Counted from the stretch's first letter, positions 49,229-58,148 are shown. The stretch is 64,000 nucleotides of DNA from an uncultured Caulobacterales bacterium (GCA_903900155.1 CAIUMD010000047.1:57113-121112), one strand, 5' to 3'. Made by a program: numbers and translations. Notes: generated from the letters alone by a model not told the origin.

Positions 49229-50473
49229 ATGACGACCCAAACGACCGACCGCGCTCCCAATGGCGCTGAGAGCTGGGCCGCGCGCTACAGCGATCGCATG
49301 AGCCGCGTCCGCGCCAGCGAGATCCGCGAGCTGCTCAAGCTGCTGGACCAGCCCGACATCCTGTCGTTCGCGGGCGGCATCCCCGATCCCGGCCTGTTCC
49401 CGGCCGAGCAGATCCAGGCCGGCTACGACGCTATCCTGGGCGATGCGGCCCTGTCGCGTCAGGCCCTGCAATACTCGGTCAGCGAAGGCTACCTGCCGCT
49501 GCGCCAGTGGATCGCCGAGCGCATGACCCGCGACGGCATGCCGTGCGAGCCGCACAACATCATGCTGACCGCCGGCTCGCAGCAGGCGCTGGATCTGATC
49601 GGCAAACTGTTCATCAGCCCCGATGACACCGTCGTGGTGGCCCGGCCGACCTATCTAGGCGCGCTGCAGGCCTTCAACGGCTACCAGCCGGCCTACCGTG
49701 ACTTGCCGGAAGGCGCATTGCAGGATCCGGCCGGCGCCGACCTGCCGCACGGCGCGCTGGGTTATTTCGTGCCCGACTTCGCCAACCCCACCGGCGTCAG
49801 CCTGACCCTGGAAGAGCGCGAGGGCGTGCTGGCCCTGGCCGATCGCCTGGACTGGGCGCTGGTCGAGGACGCGGCCTATCGCGAGCTGCGCTTCCAGGGC
49901 GAACCCGCCCCGACCCTGCTGGCCCTCGACATCGCCCAGTCCGGCGGCGTCGACAACGCCCGCACCCTGTTCCTGGGCACCCTGTCCAAGACCCTGTCGC
50001 CCGCCCTGCGGATCGGCTGGGTCTGCGGTCCCAAGGCGGTGATCGAGAAGCTGGTTCTGCTCAAGCAGGGCGCGGACCTGCACGTCTCGACGATCAACCA
50101 GATGGTCGCCCACCGCGCCGTCTCGGAAGGCTATGACCAGCACCTGCACCGCCTGCGCGGGGCTTACGGCGCCAAGGCGCGCGTGATGCTGGCGGCGCTG
50201 GAGCGGGTGATGCCGGAGGGCGTGACCTGGTCGCGGCCCGAGGGCGGCATGTTCGTCTGGATCGACCTGCCGGAAGGCGTCGACGGCGCGGCCCTGCTGG
50301 CCCGGGCCATCGAGGAGGAGCGCGTGGCCTTCGTGCCCGGCGCGCCGTTCTATGCCGAGGTCCACAAGGCCAACGCCATCCGCCTCAGCTACTCCCTGCC
50401 GACTGACGCCCAGATCGAAGAGGGTGTCGCGCGGATCGCCAGGCTGATCCGCAAGGTGATGTCGGAAGTCTAG
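49229..50473 (+). CDS. PLP-dependent aminotransferase (class I/II, 2-aminoadipate/LysN-like)
   Basis: A 414-residue fold-type I aminotransferase. The pyridoxal lysine is in LGTLSKTLSPALRIGWV, the cofactor-binding Asn and Asp/Tyr in PDFANPTGVSLT and LVEDAAYRELRF, and the carboxylate-binding Arg near the end in NAIRLSYSLP. It starts with ISFAGGIPDP-type sequence (DILSFAGGIPDPGLFP), typical of the 2-aminoadipate/valine-pyruvate group and the MocR C-terminal domain, but with no DNA-binding domain. The exact substrate is not decidable. Confidence 0.87.
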   Translation: MTTQTTDRAPNGAESWAARYSDRMSRVRASEIRELLKLLDQPDILSFAGGIPDPGLFPAEQIQAGYDAILGDAALSRQALQYSVSEGYLPLRQWIAERMTRDGMPCEPHNIMLTAGSQQALDLIGKLFISPDDTVVVARPTYLGALQAFNGYQPAYRDLPEGALQDPAGADLPHGALGYFVPDFANPTGVSLTLEEREGVLALADRLDWALVEDAAYRELRFQGEPAPTLLALDIAQSGGVDNARTLFLGTLSKTLSPALRIGWVCGPKAVIEKLVLLKQGADLHVSTINQMVAHRAVSEGYDQHLHRLRGAYGAKARVMLAALERVMPEGVTWSRPEGGMFVWIDLPEGVDGAALLARAIEEERVAFVPGAPFYAEVHKANAIRLSYSLPTDAQIEEGVARIARLIRKVMSEV

Positions 50474-50480
50474 AAAAGCA

Positions 50481-50515
50481 AAACCCCGGAAGGCCAGGCC
50501 TTCCGGGGTTTCTTG
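50481..50515. terminator. Bidirectional terminator between aminotransferase and D,D-carboxypeptidase genes
   Basis: AAACCCCGGAAGGCC (50481-50495) pairs with GGCCTTCCGGGGTTT (50497-50511), followed by CTTG on plus and, on minus, TTTGCTTTTC. The perfect 15-bp stem sits between convergent genes. Confidence 0.9.
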
Positions 50516-50536
50516 TATCTGGGTTGTCCGGGTCGC

Positions 50537-51853
50537 TTACGGCTGCAGCACCATGCAGGGCACGCGCTTGGCCTTGAGGGCCGAGCAGGCGCTGCGGGCG
50601 GCGTCCGAGGTCATGCCTTGGAACTGGGCGCGGAACGTGCCGCCGGCGCCTTCCACGGCGCCCTCGGCCTCGGTGACCATCTTGGCGAAGCGGCCGCGCA
50701 CCAGCTTCAGCTGGTCGTTGGCCAGCGACTTGGACTTGAACGCGCCGACCTGCACGCCCCATTCGCCCTTGGGCTTCTTCGCAGCTTTCAGGGTGGGCTT
50801 AGGCGCTTCCTTCTTGGCCTCGCGCAGGGTGGGAGAGACCTTCACCGGGGTCGTGTGCGGGTTTTCGGTCAGCACGATCCGTAGGCCGGCCTGCTCGCCA
50901 TCGCCCTGCTCGACCGAGGGACGCTCGATCGGGCCGGTCGGCTCGTCTTCATAGATGTTGGCCGCGATGCTGGTGCGTTCGCCGCGCGAACGACGCTTCA
51001 TCACGTCGAAGCCCGTCAGCAGCAGGTCTTCCATGTTGTTGTCGCGCCAGGCGGTCGAGGGGCCGCCCAGGACCACGGCGATCAGGCGGCGACCATCGCG
51101 CACGGCCGAGCCGGCGAGGTTGAAGCCGCTGGCATTGGTGTAGCCGGTCTTCAAGCCGTCGAACCCTTCCATGCTGTCCAGCAGGCGATTGTGGCCTTTG
51201 ACGTAGTTGCCCCGGAAGTAGAAGCCCTTGACGGCGAAGTAGCTGTAATACTGCGGGAAGTCGCGCATGGTGGCGCGCGACAGGATGGCCAGGTCGCGAG
51301 CGGTCGAGATCTGGCGGCTGTCGGGCAGGCCCGAGGCGTTCACGAAACGGGTATTGCGCATGCCCAGCTCCTGGCCGCGCAGGGTCATCAGGGCCGAAAA
51401 GCGCGACTCACTGCCGGCGAGTCGCTCGGCCATGGCCACGGCGACGTCGTTGGCGGACTTGACGGTCATGGCCTTGATGGCTTCGTCGACCGACAGGCTG
51501 TCGCCCGGCGAGATGCCGATCTTGGTCGGGGCCTGGGCCGCGGCGCGGGGCGACATGACGACCCGGTCCGTCAGCTTCAGGCGGCCTTCGCTCAGCGCCT
51601 CGAAGGTCAGGTACAGGGTCATGACCTTGGTCACGGACGCCGGGTAGCGGGGGCTGTCAGCCCTTTTGTCGTAAAGGACTTCGCCCGAATTGGCGTCGAT
51701 GACGATCGCCGCGTATTTCGGCTCCTGAGCGTTCAGCTGCAGATAGGGTATGGCGGCTGAGGCGGTCGATGGCGCGACCGCGCTAAGCAGGCACGACAGC
51801 GCCAGGCCGGCGGCGGCGAACAGAGAGCGGGCGGAGGTAAGTTTGGCGAACAT
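50537..51853 (-). CDS. D-alanyl-D-alanine carboxypeptidase with SPOR domain
   Basis: A periplasmic penicillin-binding protein of 438 residues (PBP5/6 family, S11 peptidase). Signal peptide to about residue 33. Active-site motifs: SVTK (S73-K76), SAN (S133-N135) and KTG (K235-G237). The C-terminus (about 362-438) is a SPOR domain (EWGVQVGAFKSKSLANDQLKLVRGRF), which binds denuded septal peptidoglycan and so may bring this enzyme to the division site. It lacks the C-terminal amphipathic membrane anchor of PBP5, replaced by the SPOR domain. Confidence 0.92.
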   Translation of the reverse strand: MFAKLTSARSLFAAAGLALSCLLSAVAPSTASAAIPYLQLNAQEPKYAAIVIDANSGEVLYDKRADSPRYPASVTKVMTLYLTFEALSEGRLKLTDRVVMSPRAAAQAPTKIGISPGDSLSVDEAIKAMTVKSANDVAVAMAERLAGSESRFSALMTLRGQELGMRNTRFVNASGLPDSRQISTARDLAILSRATMRDFPQYYSYFAVKGFYFRGNYVKGHNRLLDSMEGFDGLKTGYTNASGFNLAGSAVRDGRRLIAVVLGGPSTAWRDNNMEDLLLTGFDVMKRRSRGERTSIAANIYEDEPTGPIERPSVEQGDGEQAGLRIVLTENPHTTPVKVSPTLREAKKEAPKPTLKAAKKPKGEWGVQVGAFKSKSLANDQLKLVRGRFAKMVTEAEGAVEGAGGTFRAQFQGMTSDAARSACSALKAKRVPCMVLQP

Positions 51854-51995
51854 GAAGCGACGTCCGTCATTTTGAACTGGGAGCGGTTCCGCACCGCCAC
51901 ACGCGTAGACGATAGCATGATCGAACTGGCCTTTCGCCAAAGTAAACAACTGGTGAGCGATCTTGCCGCAGCCGCAAAAATATCAGGCGCGTGTT

Positions 51996-52070
51996 GGCAG
52001 TGCTGCAGCTTGACGGCTCATGACGTTGCGTAATGGTGCGGTGCACAAAAGCGTTGACTGCTGCACTGCA
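51996..52070 (+). promoter_or_regulatory. Phasin promoter with CTGC/GCAG repeats, candidate PhaR sites
   Basis: GGCAGTGCTGCAGC (51996-52009) and CTGCTGCACTGCA (52058-52070) are similar CTGC/GCAG-rich elements, 49 bp apart, upstream of the phasin gene. Alphaproteobacterial PhaR repressors bind CTGC-N3/4-GCAG patterns in phasin promoters. Apart from these, the 310-bp gap (51854-52163) shows only promoter-like AT patches. Confidence 0.45.
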
Positions 52071-52163
52071 ACATGAGAGAACGAGGGTGTCCAAAGCGCT
52101 CACGGACGAGTTGCAGCTCGGCCGTCCGCCCCGCCCGTTTCTTCCTCCCCCAGGAGATTTCCC

Positions 52164-52598
52164 ATGGCCGCCGCCGAAACCGTCAAGAACACCGTCGAGC
52201 AATACACCGCCGCTTCGAACCAAGCGTTCAAGGACGGCGTGGAAAAGTCGCTGGCCGCGCTGGCCGAAGCCAACACCCACTCGAAGAAGAACCTGGAAGC
52301 TGTCGTCGCCTCGGTGACCGCCGCCACCAAGGGCGCCGAAGCCCTGGGCGCCCAGACCTTCGCCTACGGCAAGAAGGCCGCCGAAGACCAAGTCGCCGCC
52401 GCCAAGTCGCTGGCCGCCGCCAAGAGCGTGCAGGAAGCCGTCGAGCTGCAGACCGCCTGGGCCAAGTCGGCCCTGGAAGCCTACATCGCCCAGGTCAGCA
52501 AGGCCTCGGAGATCGTCTCGGCCTCGATCAAGGACTCGGTGAAGCCGCTCAACGAGCGCATGACCGCCGCCGTCGAGAAGTTCCAAGCCGCTCGCTAA
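52164..52598 (+). CDS. Phasin family protein
   Basis: A 144-residue, Ala/Lys/Glu-rich, almost all-helical protein that coats polyhydroxyalkanoate storage granules. The phasin-2 pattern is clear: TVKNTVEQYTAASNQAFKDGVEKSLAALAEANTHSKKNLEAVVASV and QTAWAKSALEAYIAQVSKASEIVSASIKDSVKPLNERM. A PhaR-like promoter precedes it and a strong terminator follows. The ribosome site CAGGAG is strong, as expected for an abundant protein. Confidence 0.92.
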   Translation: MAAAETVKNTVEQYTAASNQAFKDGVEKSLAALAEANTHSKKNLEAVVASVTAATKGAEALGAQTFAYGKKAAEDQVAAAKSLAAAKSVQEAVELQTAWAKSALEAYIAQVSKASEIVSASIKDSVKPLNERMTAAVEKFQAAR

Positions 52599-52621
52599 GC
52601 GACGCTTCGAACCGAAGATTG

Positions 52622-52655
52622 AAAGGCCCGGGCCGAAAGGTCCGGGCCTTTTTTC
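52622..52655 (+). terminator. Intrinsic terminator after the phasin gene
   Basis: AAAGGCCCGG (52622-52631) pairs with CCGGGCCTTT (52642-52651), followed by TTTTC. Confidence 0.9.
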
Positions 52656-52705
52656 TTGTACCGGACCGCGTTAAGCATGCCGCACCAGTTCAAGGGAGCG
52701 CGTGC

Positions 52706-53167
52706 ATGTCGAAGGTCGAGGAACGTCTGAAGGCGATCGGGATCGAGCTGCCCCAGCCGGTGGCGCCGGTGGCCAATTACGTGCCCTTCGTGCGCTCCGG
52801 CAACCAGGTCACCATCTCCGGCCAGATCTCGATCGCGGCCGATGGCGGCGTCAAGGGCACGGTGGGCGTCGATGTCGACCTGGAGACCGCCCAAGCCGCC
52901 GCGCGCCTGTGCGGCGTCAACCTGCTGGCCCAGATGAAGGCCGCCTGCGACGGCGACCTGGACCGTGTGGTCCGCGTCGTGAAGCTGGGCGGTTTCGTCC
53001 AGGCCGGTCCCGACTTCATCGACATCCCCAAGGTCATCAACGGCTGCTCGGACCTGATGGTCGAGGCCCTGGGCGACGCCGGCCGCCACGCCCGCTCGGC
53101 GGTGGGCGTCTACAAGCTGCCCCTCGGCTTCGCGGTCGAGGTGGACGCGGTGGTGGAGATCGCCTGA
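52706..53167 (+). CDS. RidA/YjgF-family protein
   Basis: A 153-residue trimeric-type enamine/imine deaminase. Conserved pieces: NYVPFVRSGNQVTISGQIS, GVDVDLETAQAAARLCGVNLLAQMKAA, VRVVKLGGFVQAGPDFIDIPKVINGCSDLMVEALGDAGRHARSAVGVYKLP. This is the longer RidA subgroup, and the catalytic Arg of true RidA is in GRHARSAVGV. Its TGA overlaps the next ATG (TGATG), so it is coupled to the phosphodiesterase gene. Confidence 0.87.
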   Translation: MSKVEERLKAIGIELPQPVAPVANYVPFVRSGNQVTISGQISIAADGGVKGTVGVDVDLETAQAAARLCGVNLLAQMKAACDGDLDRVVRVVKLGGFVQAGPDFIDIPKVINGCSDLMVEALGDAGRHARSAVGVYKLPLGFAVEVDAVVEIA

Positions 53168-53940
53168 TGCGCTCGCGCGAACGCCCCTCGACCGATGTCT
53201 TCGGCGAGGCGTGGGAGCGCCTGTTCGACCCGCCGGCGGCCCATCGGGGCCTCTGGACCCCCGAGGGCGCGCCGGAGAACAGCCTGGCCGCCTTCCAGGC
53301 CGCCTGTGCCGGCGGCTACGGCATCGAGCTGGACGTGCAGCTGACCGCCGACGGCGAGGCGGTGGTTTTTCATGACGAGCGACTGGAGCGCATGACCGGC
53401 CGGGAAGGGCGCCTGCGCGACCACTCGGCCGCCGAGCTCGCGACCTTCGCCCTGAAGGGCACGGACGAGACTATTCCAACGCTCGCCGACACCCTGACCT
53501 TGATCGGCCACCGCGCCATGGTTTTCATCGAGCTGAAGACGCCCTTTGGCGACGTCGGGCCGCTTGAGAAGCGGGTCACCGACATCCTGGTGGACCACAA
53601 CGGCCCGACCGCCGTGATCGGCTTCAACCCGTATTCGCACGCCTGGTTCGCCGACCATCACCCGCAGATCCTGCGCGGCCTGGACAGCTATAGCTGGAAT
53701 GACGAGGGCGCCCGCAAGCTCGCCCCCGAAATGCGCAAGTCGCTGGCGGCGCTGGAGCAGGTCGAGATCGCGCGCCCCGATTTCCTGGCCCTGGGCCTGG
53801 ACATGTTGCCCAGCCCGCGCGCCGACCTATATCGCGCCAAGGGCATGCCGATCGTCGCCTGGACGGTCCGCTCGCCCGACCAGTGGGAAGGCGTGAAGGA
53901 CCATTGCGACAACCTGATCTTCGAGGGCTTCGCGGCGTGA
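53167..53940 (+). CDS. Glycerophosphodiester phosphodiesterase family protein
   Basis: A 257-residue TIM-barrel enzyme releasing glycerol-3-phosphate from deacylated phospholipids. Motif AAHRGLW (H26, R27) with PENSLAAFQAACAGGYGIELDVQLTADGEAVVFHDERLERMTG holds the metal ligands E, D and the catalytic His. PIVAWTVRSPDQW near the C-terminus is standard. There is no signal peptide, so it is cytosolic. It overlaps RidA at the start and the acyltransferase gene at the end (GTGA), forming a coupled trio. Confidence 0.9.
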   Translation: MRSRERPSTDVFGEAWERLFDPPAAHRGLWTPEGAPENSLAAFQAACAGGYGIELDVQLTADGEAVVFHDERLERMTGREGRLRDHSAAELATFALKGTDETIPTLADTLTLIGHRAMVFIELKTPFGDVGPLEKRVTDILVDHNGPTAVIGFNPYSHAWFADHHPQILRGLDSYSWNDEGARKLAPEMRKSLAALEQVEIARPDFLALGLDMLPSPRADLYRAKGMPIVAWTVRSPDQWEGVKDHCDNLIFEGFAA

Positions 53941-55145
53941 CCCCAAGACCCGTGGGGGTCCAGTCGGCGGTTCGCGTCCATCGCGAGATCGCCGAGATCG
54001 GCCAGCAGGCCTGGGACGCCTGCGCCGCGCCGACGGGCGATCCGTTCGTCAGCTATGACTTCCTGTCGATCTTGGAGGAAAGCGGCTGTGTCGCTCCCCG
54101 GACCGGTTGGGCCGCACACCACCTGTCGGTGCTGGACGGGAACGACGTCGTGGCCGGCGTCATGCCGCTCTATCTGAAGTCCCACAGTCAGGGCGAATAC
54201 GTCTTCGACCACGCCTGGGCCGACGCCTATGAGCGGGCTGGCGGGCGATACTATCCCAAGCTCCAGTGCGCCTCGCCGTTCTCGCCGGTGACGGGCTCGC
54301 GGCTTATCACGCGGCCGGACGTCGATGTCGACGAAGGCCGCAACGCCCTGCTGGGCGGAGCCCTGACCCTGTGCGACCGCATGGGCGCTTCGTCCCTGCA
54401 CGTGACCTTTCCGGGGCAGGACGAGTGGGCCTGGATGGGCGATCGCGGCATGCTGCTGCGGCAGGACCAGCAGTACCACTGGGAAAACAACGGCTACGCG
54501 ACCTTCGATGACTTCCTGGCGGCCCTGTCGGCCAACCGCCGCAAGACCATCCGCCGCGAGCGCCGCGACGCTCAGGATGGCCTCGAGATCGTCGCGCTTA
54601 CGGGCGATGACTTGACCGAAGAGCACTGGGACGCCTTCTTCGGCTTCTACATGGACACCGGCAGCCGCAAGTGGGGCCGGCCGTACCTGAACCGCCGCTT
54701 CTTCTCAGCTCTGCACGAGCGGATGGCCGACAAGGTGCTGCTGATCCTGGCGCGCCGCCTGAACGGGGGGGCGGGCGGCGACTGGATCGCCGGGGCGCTG
54801 AACCTGATCGGTCGCGAGTGCCTCTACGGCCGCCATTGGGGCTGCGTCGAGGACGTGCCGTTCCTGCACTTCGAGCTCTGCTACTACCAGGCCATCGAGC
54901 ATGCGATCCGGCTGGGCCTGCCTCGTGTGGAAGCCGGCGCCCAGGGGCAGCACAAGATCGCCCGCGGCTATCTGCCCAGCGCCGTCTATTCCGCCCACTG
55001 GATCGCCGACCCGGCCCTGCGCGAGCCCGTTGCGCGCTACCTGGCGCAGGAGCGGGCGGCTGTGGAGCACGACATCGAGCTGCTGACGGAAGAGTTCTCA
55101 CCCTTCCGCCACGCACCTGACCCGCGCCGCGACGGGCGCGAGTAG
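53937..55145 (+). CDS. FemAB-like GNAT-fold acyltransferase (DUF482 type)
   Basis: A 402-residue protein of the group annotated as GNAT or peptidoglycan biosynthesis/recognition. It has a tandem GNAT-like fold with YYPKLQCASPFSPVTGSRLI, LSANRRKTIRRERRDAQDGLEIV, and WGCVEDVPFLHFELCYYQAIEHAIRLGLPRVEAGAQGQHKIARGYLP. Relatives are FemABX-type aminoacyl or amide transferases, but the substrate of this subgroup is unknown. GTG 53937 overlaps the phosphodiesterase stop by four bases. Confidence 0.82.
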   Translation: MTPRPVGVQSAVRVHREIAEIGQQAWDACAAPTGDPFVSYDFLSILEESGCVAPRTGWAAHHLSVLDGNDVVAGVMPLYLKSHSQGEYVFDHAWADAYERAGGRYYPKLQCASPFSPVTGSRLITRPDVDVDEGRNALLGGALTLCDRMGASSLHVTFPGQDEWAWMGDRGMLLRQDQQYHWENNGYATFDDFLAALSANRRKTIRRERRDAQDGLEIVALTGDDLTEEHWDAFFGFYMDTGSRKWGRPYLNRRFFSALHERMADKVLLILARRLNGGAGGDWIAGALNLIGRECLYGRHWGCVEDVPFLHFELCYYQAIEHAIRLGLPRVEAGAQGQHKIARGYLPSAVYSAHWIADPALREPVARYLAQERAAVEHDIELLTEEFSPFRHAPDPRRDGRE

Positions 55146-55151
55146 CGGACG

Positions 55152-55640
55152 CTAGTTCAGGCGAACCTCGCCGACCTTGTCCTTGTATTCCTTCTTCGGG
55201 TCGGCCCCGAGCATCAGCTTCATGCCGGCGAACAGGCTGTTCTCGTTCAGCCAGATCTGGGCGTCGGCCGGCTCGAAGCGCAGCAGGCGCAGCTTGGGAT
55301 CGTCCTTGCCCTCGAACCAGGCGGCGATGAAGGGGTTCCAGAGGCGTTCGACCGTCTCGTAGTCGGTGTCGATCCGCAGCCGCCCGTTCACCGCCGCGAA
55401 CAGGTGGTGGCCCTTGTCGCTGAAGTGGATGAAGGCGTCGCGGCCCTGCTGGTCCAGCGAGTGGACGAGGTCGGTCTCCGACGAGGTGAAGATCCAGATC
55501 GGACCGGAATGGTCGCCCTCGATCAGGGCGGTCATCGGCTGGGCGCGGCCGCCCTCGACATCGGGCAGGCCCAGCATGACCGTGCGGTCGGACTTCAGGG
55601 CCTTCCAGAACTTGGCGGCCAGATCGGCGTCTTTGGACAT
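55152..55640 (-). CDS. Pyridoxamine 5'-phosphate oxidase-fold general stress protein
   Basis: A 162-residue flavin-binding split-barrel protein. KFWKALKSDRTVMLGLPDVEGGRAQPMTALIEGDHSGPIWIFTSSETDLVHSL, then GHHLFAAVNGRLRIDTDYETVERLWNPFIAAWFEGKDDPKLRLLRFEPADAQIWL matches the general-stress GSP26-like branch. Such proteins bind FMN or F420 and are induced by stress. GGAGACGCACC precedes ATG 55640. It converges on the acyltransferase gene. Confidence 0.9.
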   Translation of the reverse strand: MSKDADLAAKFWKALKSDRTVMLGLPDVEGGRAQPMTALIEGDHSGPIWIFTSSETDLVHSLDQQGRDAFIHFSDKGHHLFAAVNGRLRIDTDYETVERLWNPFIAAWFEGKDDPKLRLLRFEPADAQIWLNENSLFAGMKLMLGADPKKEYKDKVGEVRLN

Positions 55641-55690
55641 GGTGCGTCTCCTCTGTGTGGGAGACGAACGGCGGCCGCGGAGGGGCGTTC

Positions 55691-56428
55691 CTAGGGCGGA
55701 GCTCCAAGTGGCGTGGCGGTGACATGGAATGTCATTTGATCGGCTCCGAACCTGTCCGGAGCCATCGCGGCCGCACCCGGAAACTGCCGATCGAGCATCC
55801 CGTCGAGGGCGCGGCAATAACCATCGAGCGCGGTTGCCGCTGCGGCCAGATCAAGGACTTCATCGAAGGCATGCAGACGCAGGCCAGCGCCCCCGAGGCC
55901 GATCGTTCCATATTTCAGGTGGTCCAGGTCCACGCTCCAGGCCTGGTGCGAGGTGGAGGTGGAGAGGATGGTGATGTTGTAGGCGTCCGGCGTCGTTTTC
56001 TCCGGTGAGAGATCGTGCGGGTTCAGGTGAGCATAGCTGATCAGGCCGAACAGCGGATAGGCCTTGGCCTTGGCCGCCACCTGGGCCGTCCTTTCCGGAT
56101 GGTCCATGCCGTTGCGCATGGCGCAGGCGGTATCGAAATGCCCGCGAAGGTCCTCACTGACCAGCATGGCCGCTTGCGGTTCTTTTCGGAGGGCGCGCTC
56201 TACATAGTAAAGTCGATCCACCACCGACCAGGCCGATCGGAACAGGCGAAGACGGTCTTCCATCGCTGTGATGCACACATCGCCACGATGGATGGCCTTG
56301 GCGAGAAGCTCGCGCATGTCGGCGACGTCGAGCCCGATGATTGTCGAACTGACGCCGATGGCCTCCAGCGTCATGCGGTGGCTGCGCTTTAGGGTGACGG
56401 GCAGGCTGCTGAGGGGAGGGGGCATCAT
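55691..56428 (-). CDS. Hypothetical protein, no recognised family
   Basis: A soluble, mostly helical protein of about 245 residues. Features: an acidic helical middle (TAMEDRLRLFRSAWSVVDRLYYVERALRKEPQAAMLVSEDLRGHFDTACAMRNGMDHPERTAQVAAKAKAYPLFG), then a beta-rich section with SWSVDLD-type strands, and a Gly/Leu-rich tail. No signal peptide or transmembrane segment. ATG 56428 is used; TTG 56443 is possible. GC content is a little lower than in its neighbours. The DxxxxHRNGMDHPE-like patch recalls proteins with HEPN-type helices, but I cannot support that call. Confidence 0.65.
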   Translation of the reverse strand: MMPPPLSSLPVTLKRSHRMTLEAIGVSSTIIGLDVADMRELLAKAIHRGDVCITAMEDRLRLFRSAWSVVDRLYYVERALRKEPQAAMLVSEDLRGHFDTACAMRNGMDHPERTAQVAAKAKAYPLFGLISYAHLNPHDLSPEKTTPDAYNITILSTSTSHQAWSVDLDHLKYGTIGLGGAGLRLHAFDEVLDLAAAATALDGYCRALDGMLDRQFPGAAAMAPDRFGADQMTFHVTATPLGAPP

Positions 56429-56521
56429 GTCTGGGCTCGCCAAAAGGTAGAGTTTGGCTATCCCTAGAGCGTCGATCTTAAGCGGCTCTGAAGTCTCCGA
56501 CGCCCGTCTCGTCTGCCGAGC

Positions 56522-57100
56522 CTAAGATCGCTCCCACGCCGCCTTGAGCAGCGCCTTGACCTCGTCGTCCACCCCGGCGGGCGAGGCCAAGGTCAGCTTG
56601 GCCTTCAGGCGTTCGGACCAGCCCTCGTTCTTGGGCTCTAGCAGGCGCGGGGAGGCGTCGGGCGTGACCGCCAGGCCCAGCACCGCCTGGCCGCCTTTGG
56701 CCGGCTTCAGCGCCGCGAACTGCGATTTGCGCGACCAAGCCGTGAAGCCCTTGCGCTGGCCGGTGACCACGCTTTCGAACCCGGCGACGGCGGCCTCGAC
56801 CGCTTCCAGGATCGCCACCCCGGCCGGGTCGGTCCATAGCGCCTTGCGCAGGGCGTCGGCGTCCTCCCAACCGGTTTCGGGATAGGCGACCGAGAAGATC
56901 GTGGCGGCGCGGTTGACGCCGATGCCGTAGTTCGCCTTCAGCCAGTCGGTGCGGGCCTTGGGCTTGGTCTCCTTACAGTCGCGGCGGACGATCTCGACCC
57001 ATTGCTCCAGGGTCTTGCCGGTCTCGCGCTCCAGGTTGGCGCGGACCGAGGCGAACCACTTCTGCTGCTGCTCGGTCAGGCCCTGAGGTTTCGTCTCCAT
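56522..57100 (-). CDS. DUF4287 and DUF5655-like protein
   Basis: A 192-residue cytosolic protein. The N-terminal DUF4287 region reads TGKTLEQWVEIVRRDCKETKPKARTDWLKANYGIGVNRAATIF; the C-terminal part (FTAWSRKSQFAALKPAKGGQAVLGLAVTPD ... WSERLKAKLTLASPAGVDDEVKALLKAAWER) matches a DUF5655-like fold. The family is of unknown function. It is divergent from the HIT gene across 53 bp. Confidence 0.82.
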   Translation of the reverse strand: METKPQGLTEQQQKWFASVRANLERETGKTLEQWVEIVRRDCKETKPKARTDWLKANYGIGVNRAATIFSVAYPETGWEDADALRKALWTDPAGVAILEAVEAAVAGFESVVTGQRKGFTAWSRKSQFAALKPAKGGQAVLGLAVTPDASPRLLEPKNEGWSERLKAKLTLASPAGVDDEVKALLKAAWERS

Positions 57101-57153
57101 GTTTGCGCGCGTCCCCCAGTTTGCTACCACCGTCCCGTCAAAGGGAGACGGTC

Positions 57154-57588
57154 ATGAGCCTGGACGGACGCTACGACGCCGACAACATCTTCGCCAAGAT
57201 CATCCGCGGCGAGATCCCCAGCGTGAAGGTGTTCGAGGACGACAAGGTCCTGGCCTTCATGGACGTGTTCCCGCAGTCGCCCGGCCATGCCCTGGTGATC
57301 TCCAAGACCAGCCAGGCGCGCAACCTGCTGGAGGTGGAGCCTGAAGTGCTGGCCGACCTGGCCGCCGCCACCCAGAAGCTGACGCGCGCCGTGGTCGCGG
57401 CCCTGAAGCCCGATGGCGTGGTCGTCACCCAGTTCAACGGCGCGCCGGCCGGCCAGACGATCTTCCACCTGCATTTCCACGTGATCCCTCGCTACGAGGG
57501 CGCGGCCCTGGGCCGCCACGGCGAAGGCGGCATGGCCGATGTCGAAGCGCTGAAGGCCCTGGCGGCGAAAATCAGCGCGGCGCTGTAA
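57154..57588 (+). CDS. HIT-family protein (histidine triad hydrolase)
   Basis: A 144-residue HINT-type nucleotide phosphoramidase. The triad is HLHFHVIP with H105, H107 and H109. NIFAKIIRGEIPSVKVFEDDKVLAFMDVFPQSPGHALVISK is the conserved N-terminal half. HIT proteins hydrolyse AMP-lysine-type bonds; the physiological substrate is uncertain. ATG 57154 follows AAGGGAGACGG. Confidence 0.92.
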   Translation: MSLDGRYDADNIFAKIIRGEIPSVKVFEDDKVLAFMDVFPQSPGHALVISKTSQARNLLEVEPEVLADLAAATQKLTRAVVAALKPDGVVVTQFNGAPAGQTIFHLHFHVIPRYEGAALGRHGEGGMADVEALKALAAKISAAL

Positions 57589-57701
57589 AAGGCGGCGCCT
57601 GTACGCCGAAACCCGGATCGGGCGGTCGTGGGTTAGGGCGCGGAGCCCGTTTCAGCCTATCGCGTTAGCGGTACCGGCGATCGCGCCGGCCTGGAAACGC
57701 C

Positions 57702-58148
57702 ATGCTTGAATTCGAGGAAGGCCGCAAAGGCCTGCGCCGCCTGATCTATTCCAGCCGCTTTGTCGGCGAGGGCGATTTCGGCGAGGCGGTGCGGGCGATC
57801 GTGGCGACCTCGATCCAGAACAACCGCCTCGTGGACGTTACCGGCTTCCTGCTGGCCGGGGAGGGGCTGTTCCTGCAATGGCTGGAAGGCCCCGCGACCG
57901 CCGTGGAGGAGACCTTCGCGCGGATCGCTCGGGACAAGCGCCACGCCGACTTGGTCACGATCGCCGACAGCCCCGCCGAACGCCGCCGGTTCCGCGACTG
58001 GAACATGGGCCAGCACCGCCTGGGCGCTGCGGATCAGGCCTTGTTGGCGGAGGTGGGGTTGGAGGTCTTCAATCCCGCCGGGTTGGAGGCCGACCGTGCG
58101 GAGCGATTGCTGCTACGCGTAGGCGAGCGGTACTTGCGGAGCGCCTAG
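57702..58148 (+). CDS. BLUF-domain blue-light photoreceptor (stand-alone)
   Basis: A 148-residue protein consisting of one BLUF domain: LRRLIYSSRF (Y16), ATSIQNNRLVDVTGFLLAGEGLFLQWLEGP (N40/N41 and Q59), RIARDKRHADLVTIADSPAERRRFRDWNMG (W100, M102). These are the FAD-proximal Tyr, Asn and Gln used in the BLUF photocycle. It has no output domain, so it should signal through partner proteins, like PixD or short YcgF-type proteins. Its stop overlaps the convergent coiled-coil gene in CTAG. Confidence 0.9.
   Translation: MLEFEEGRKGLRRLIYSSRFVGEGDFGEAVRAIVATSIQNNRLVDVTGFLLAGEGLFLQWLEGPATAVEETFARIARDKRHADLVTIADSPAERRRFRDWNMGQHRLGAADQALLAEVGLEVFNPAGLEADRAERLLLRVGERYLRSA

Noticed and set aside
55691..56428. 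Calling the hypothetical protein a HEPN nuclease
   Set aside because: A helical core with a loose D/H-rich patch is not enough; no Rx4-6H motif is clear.
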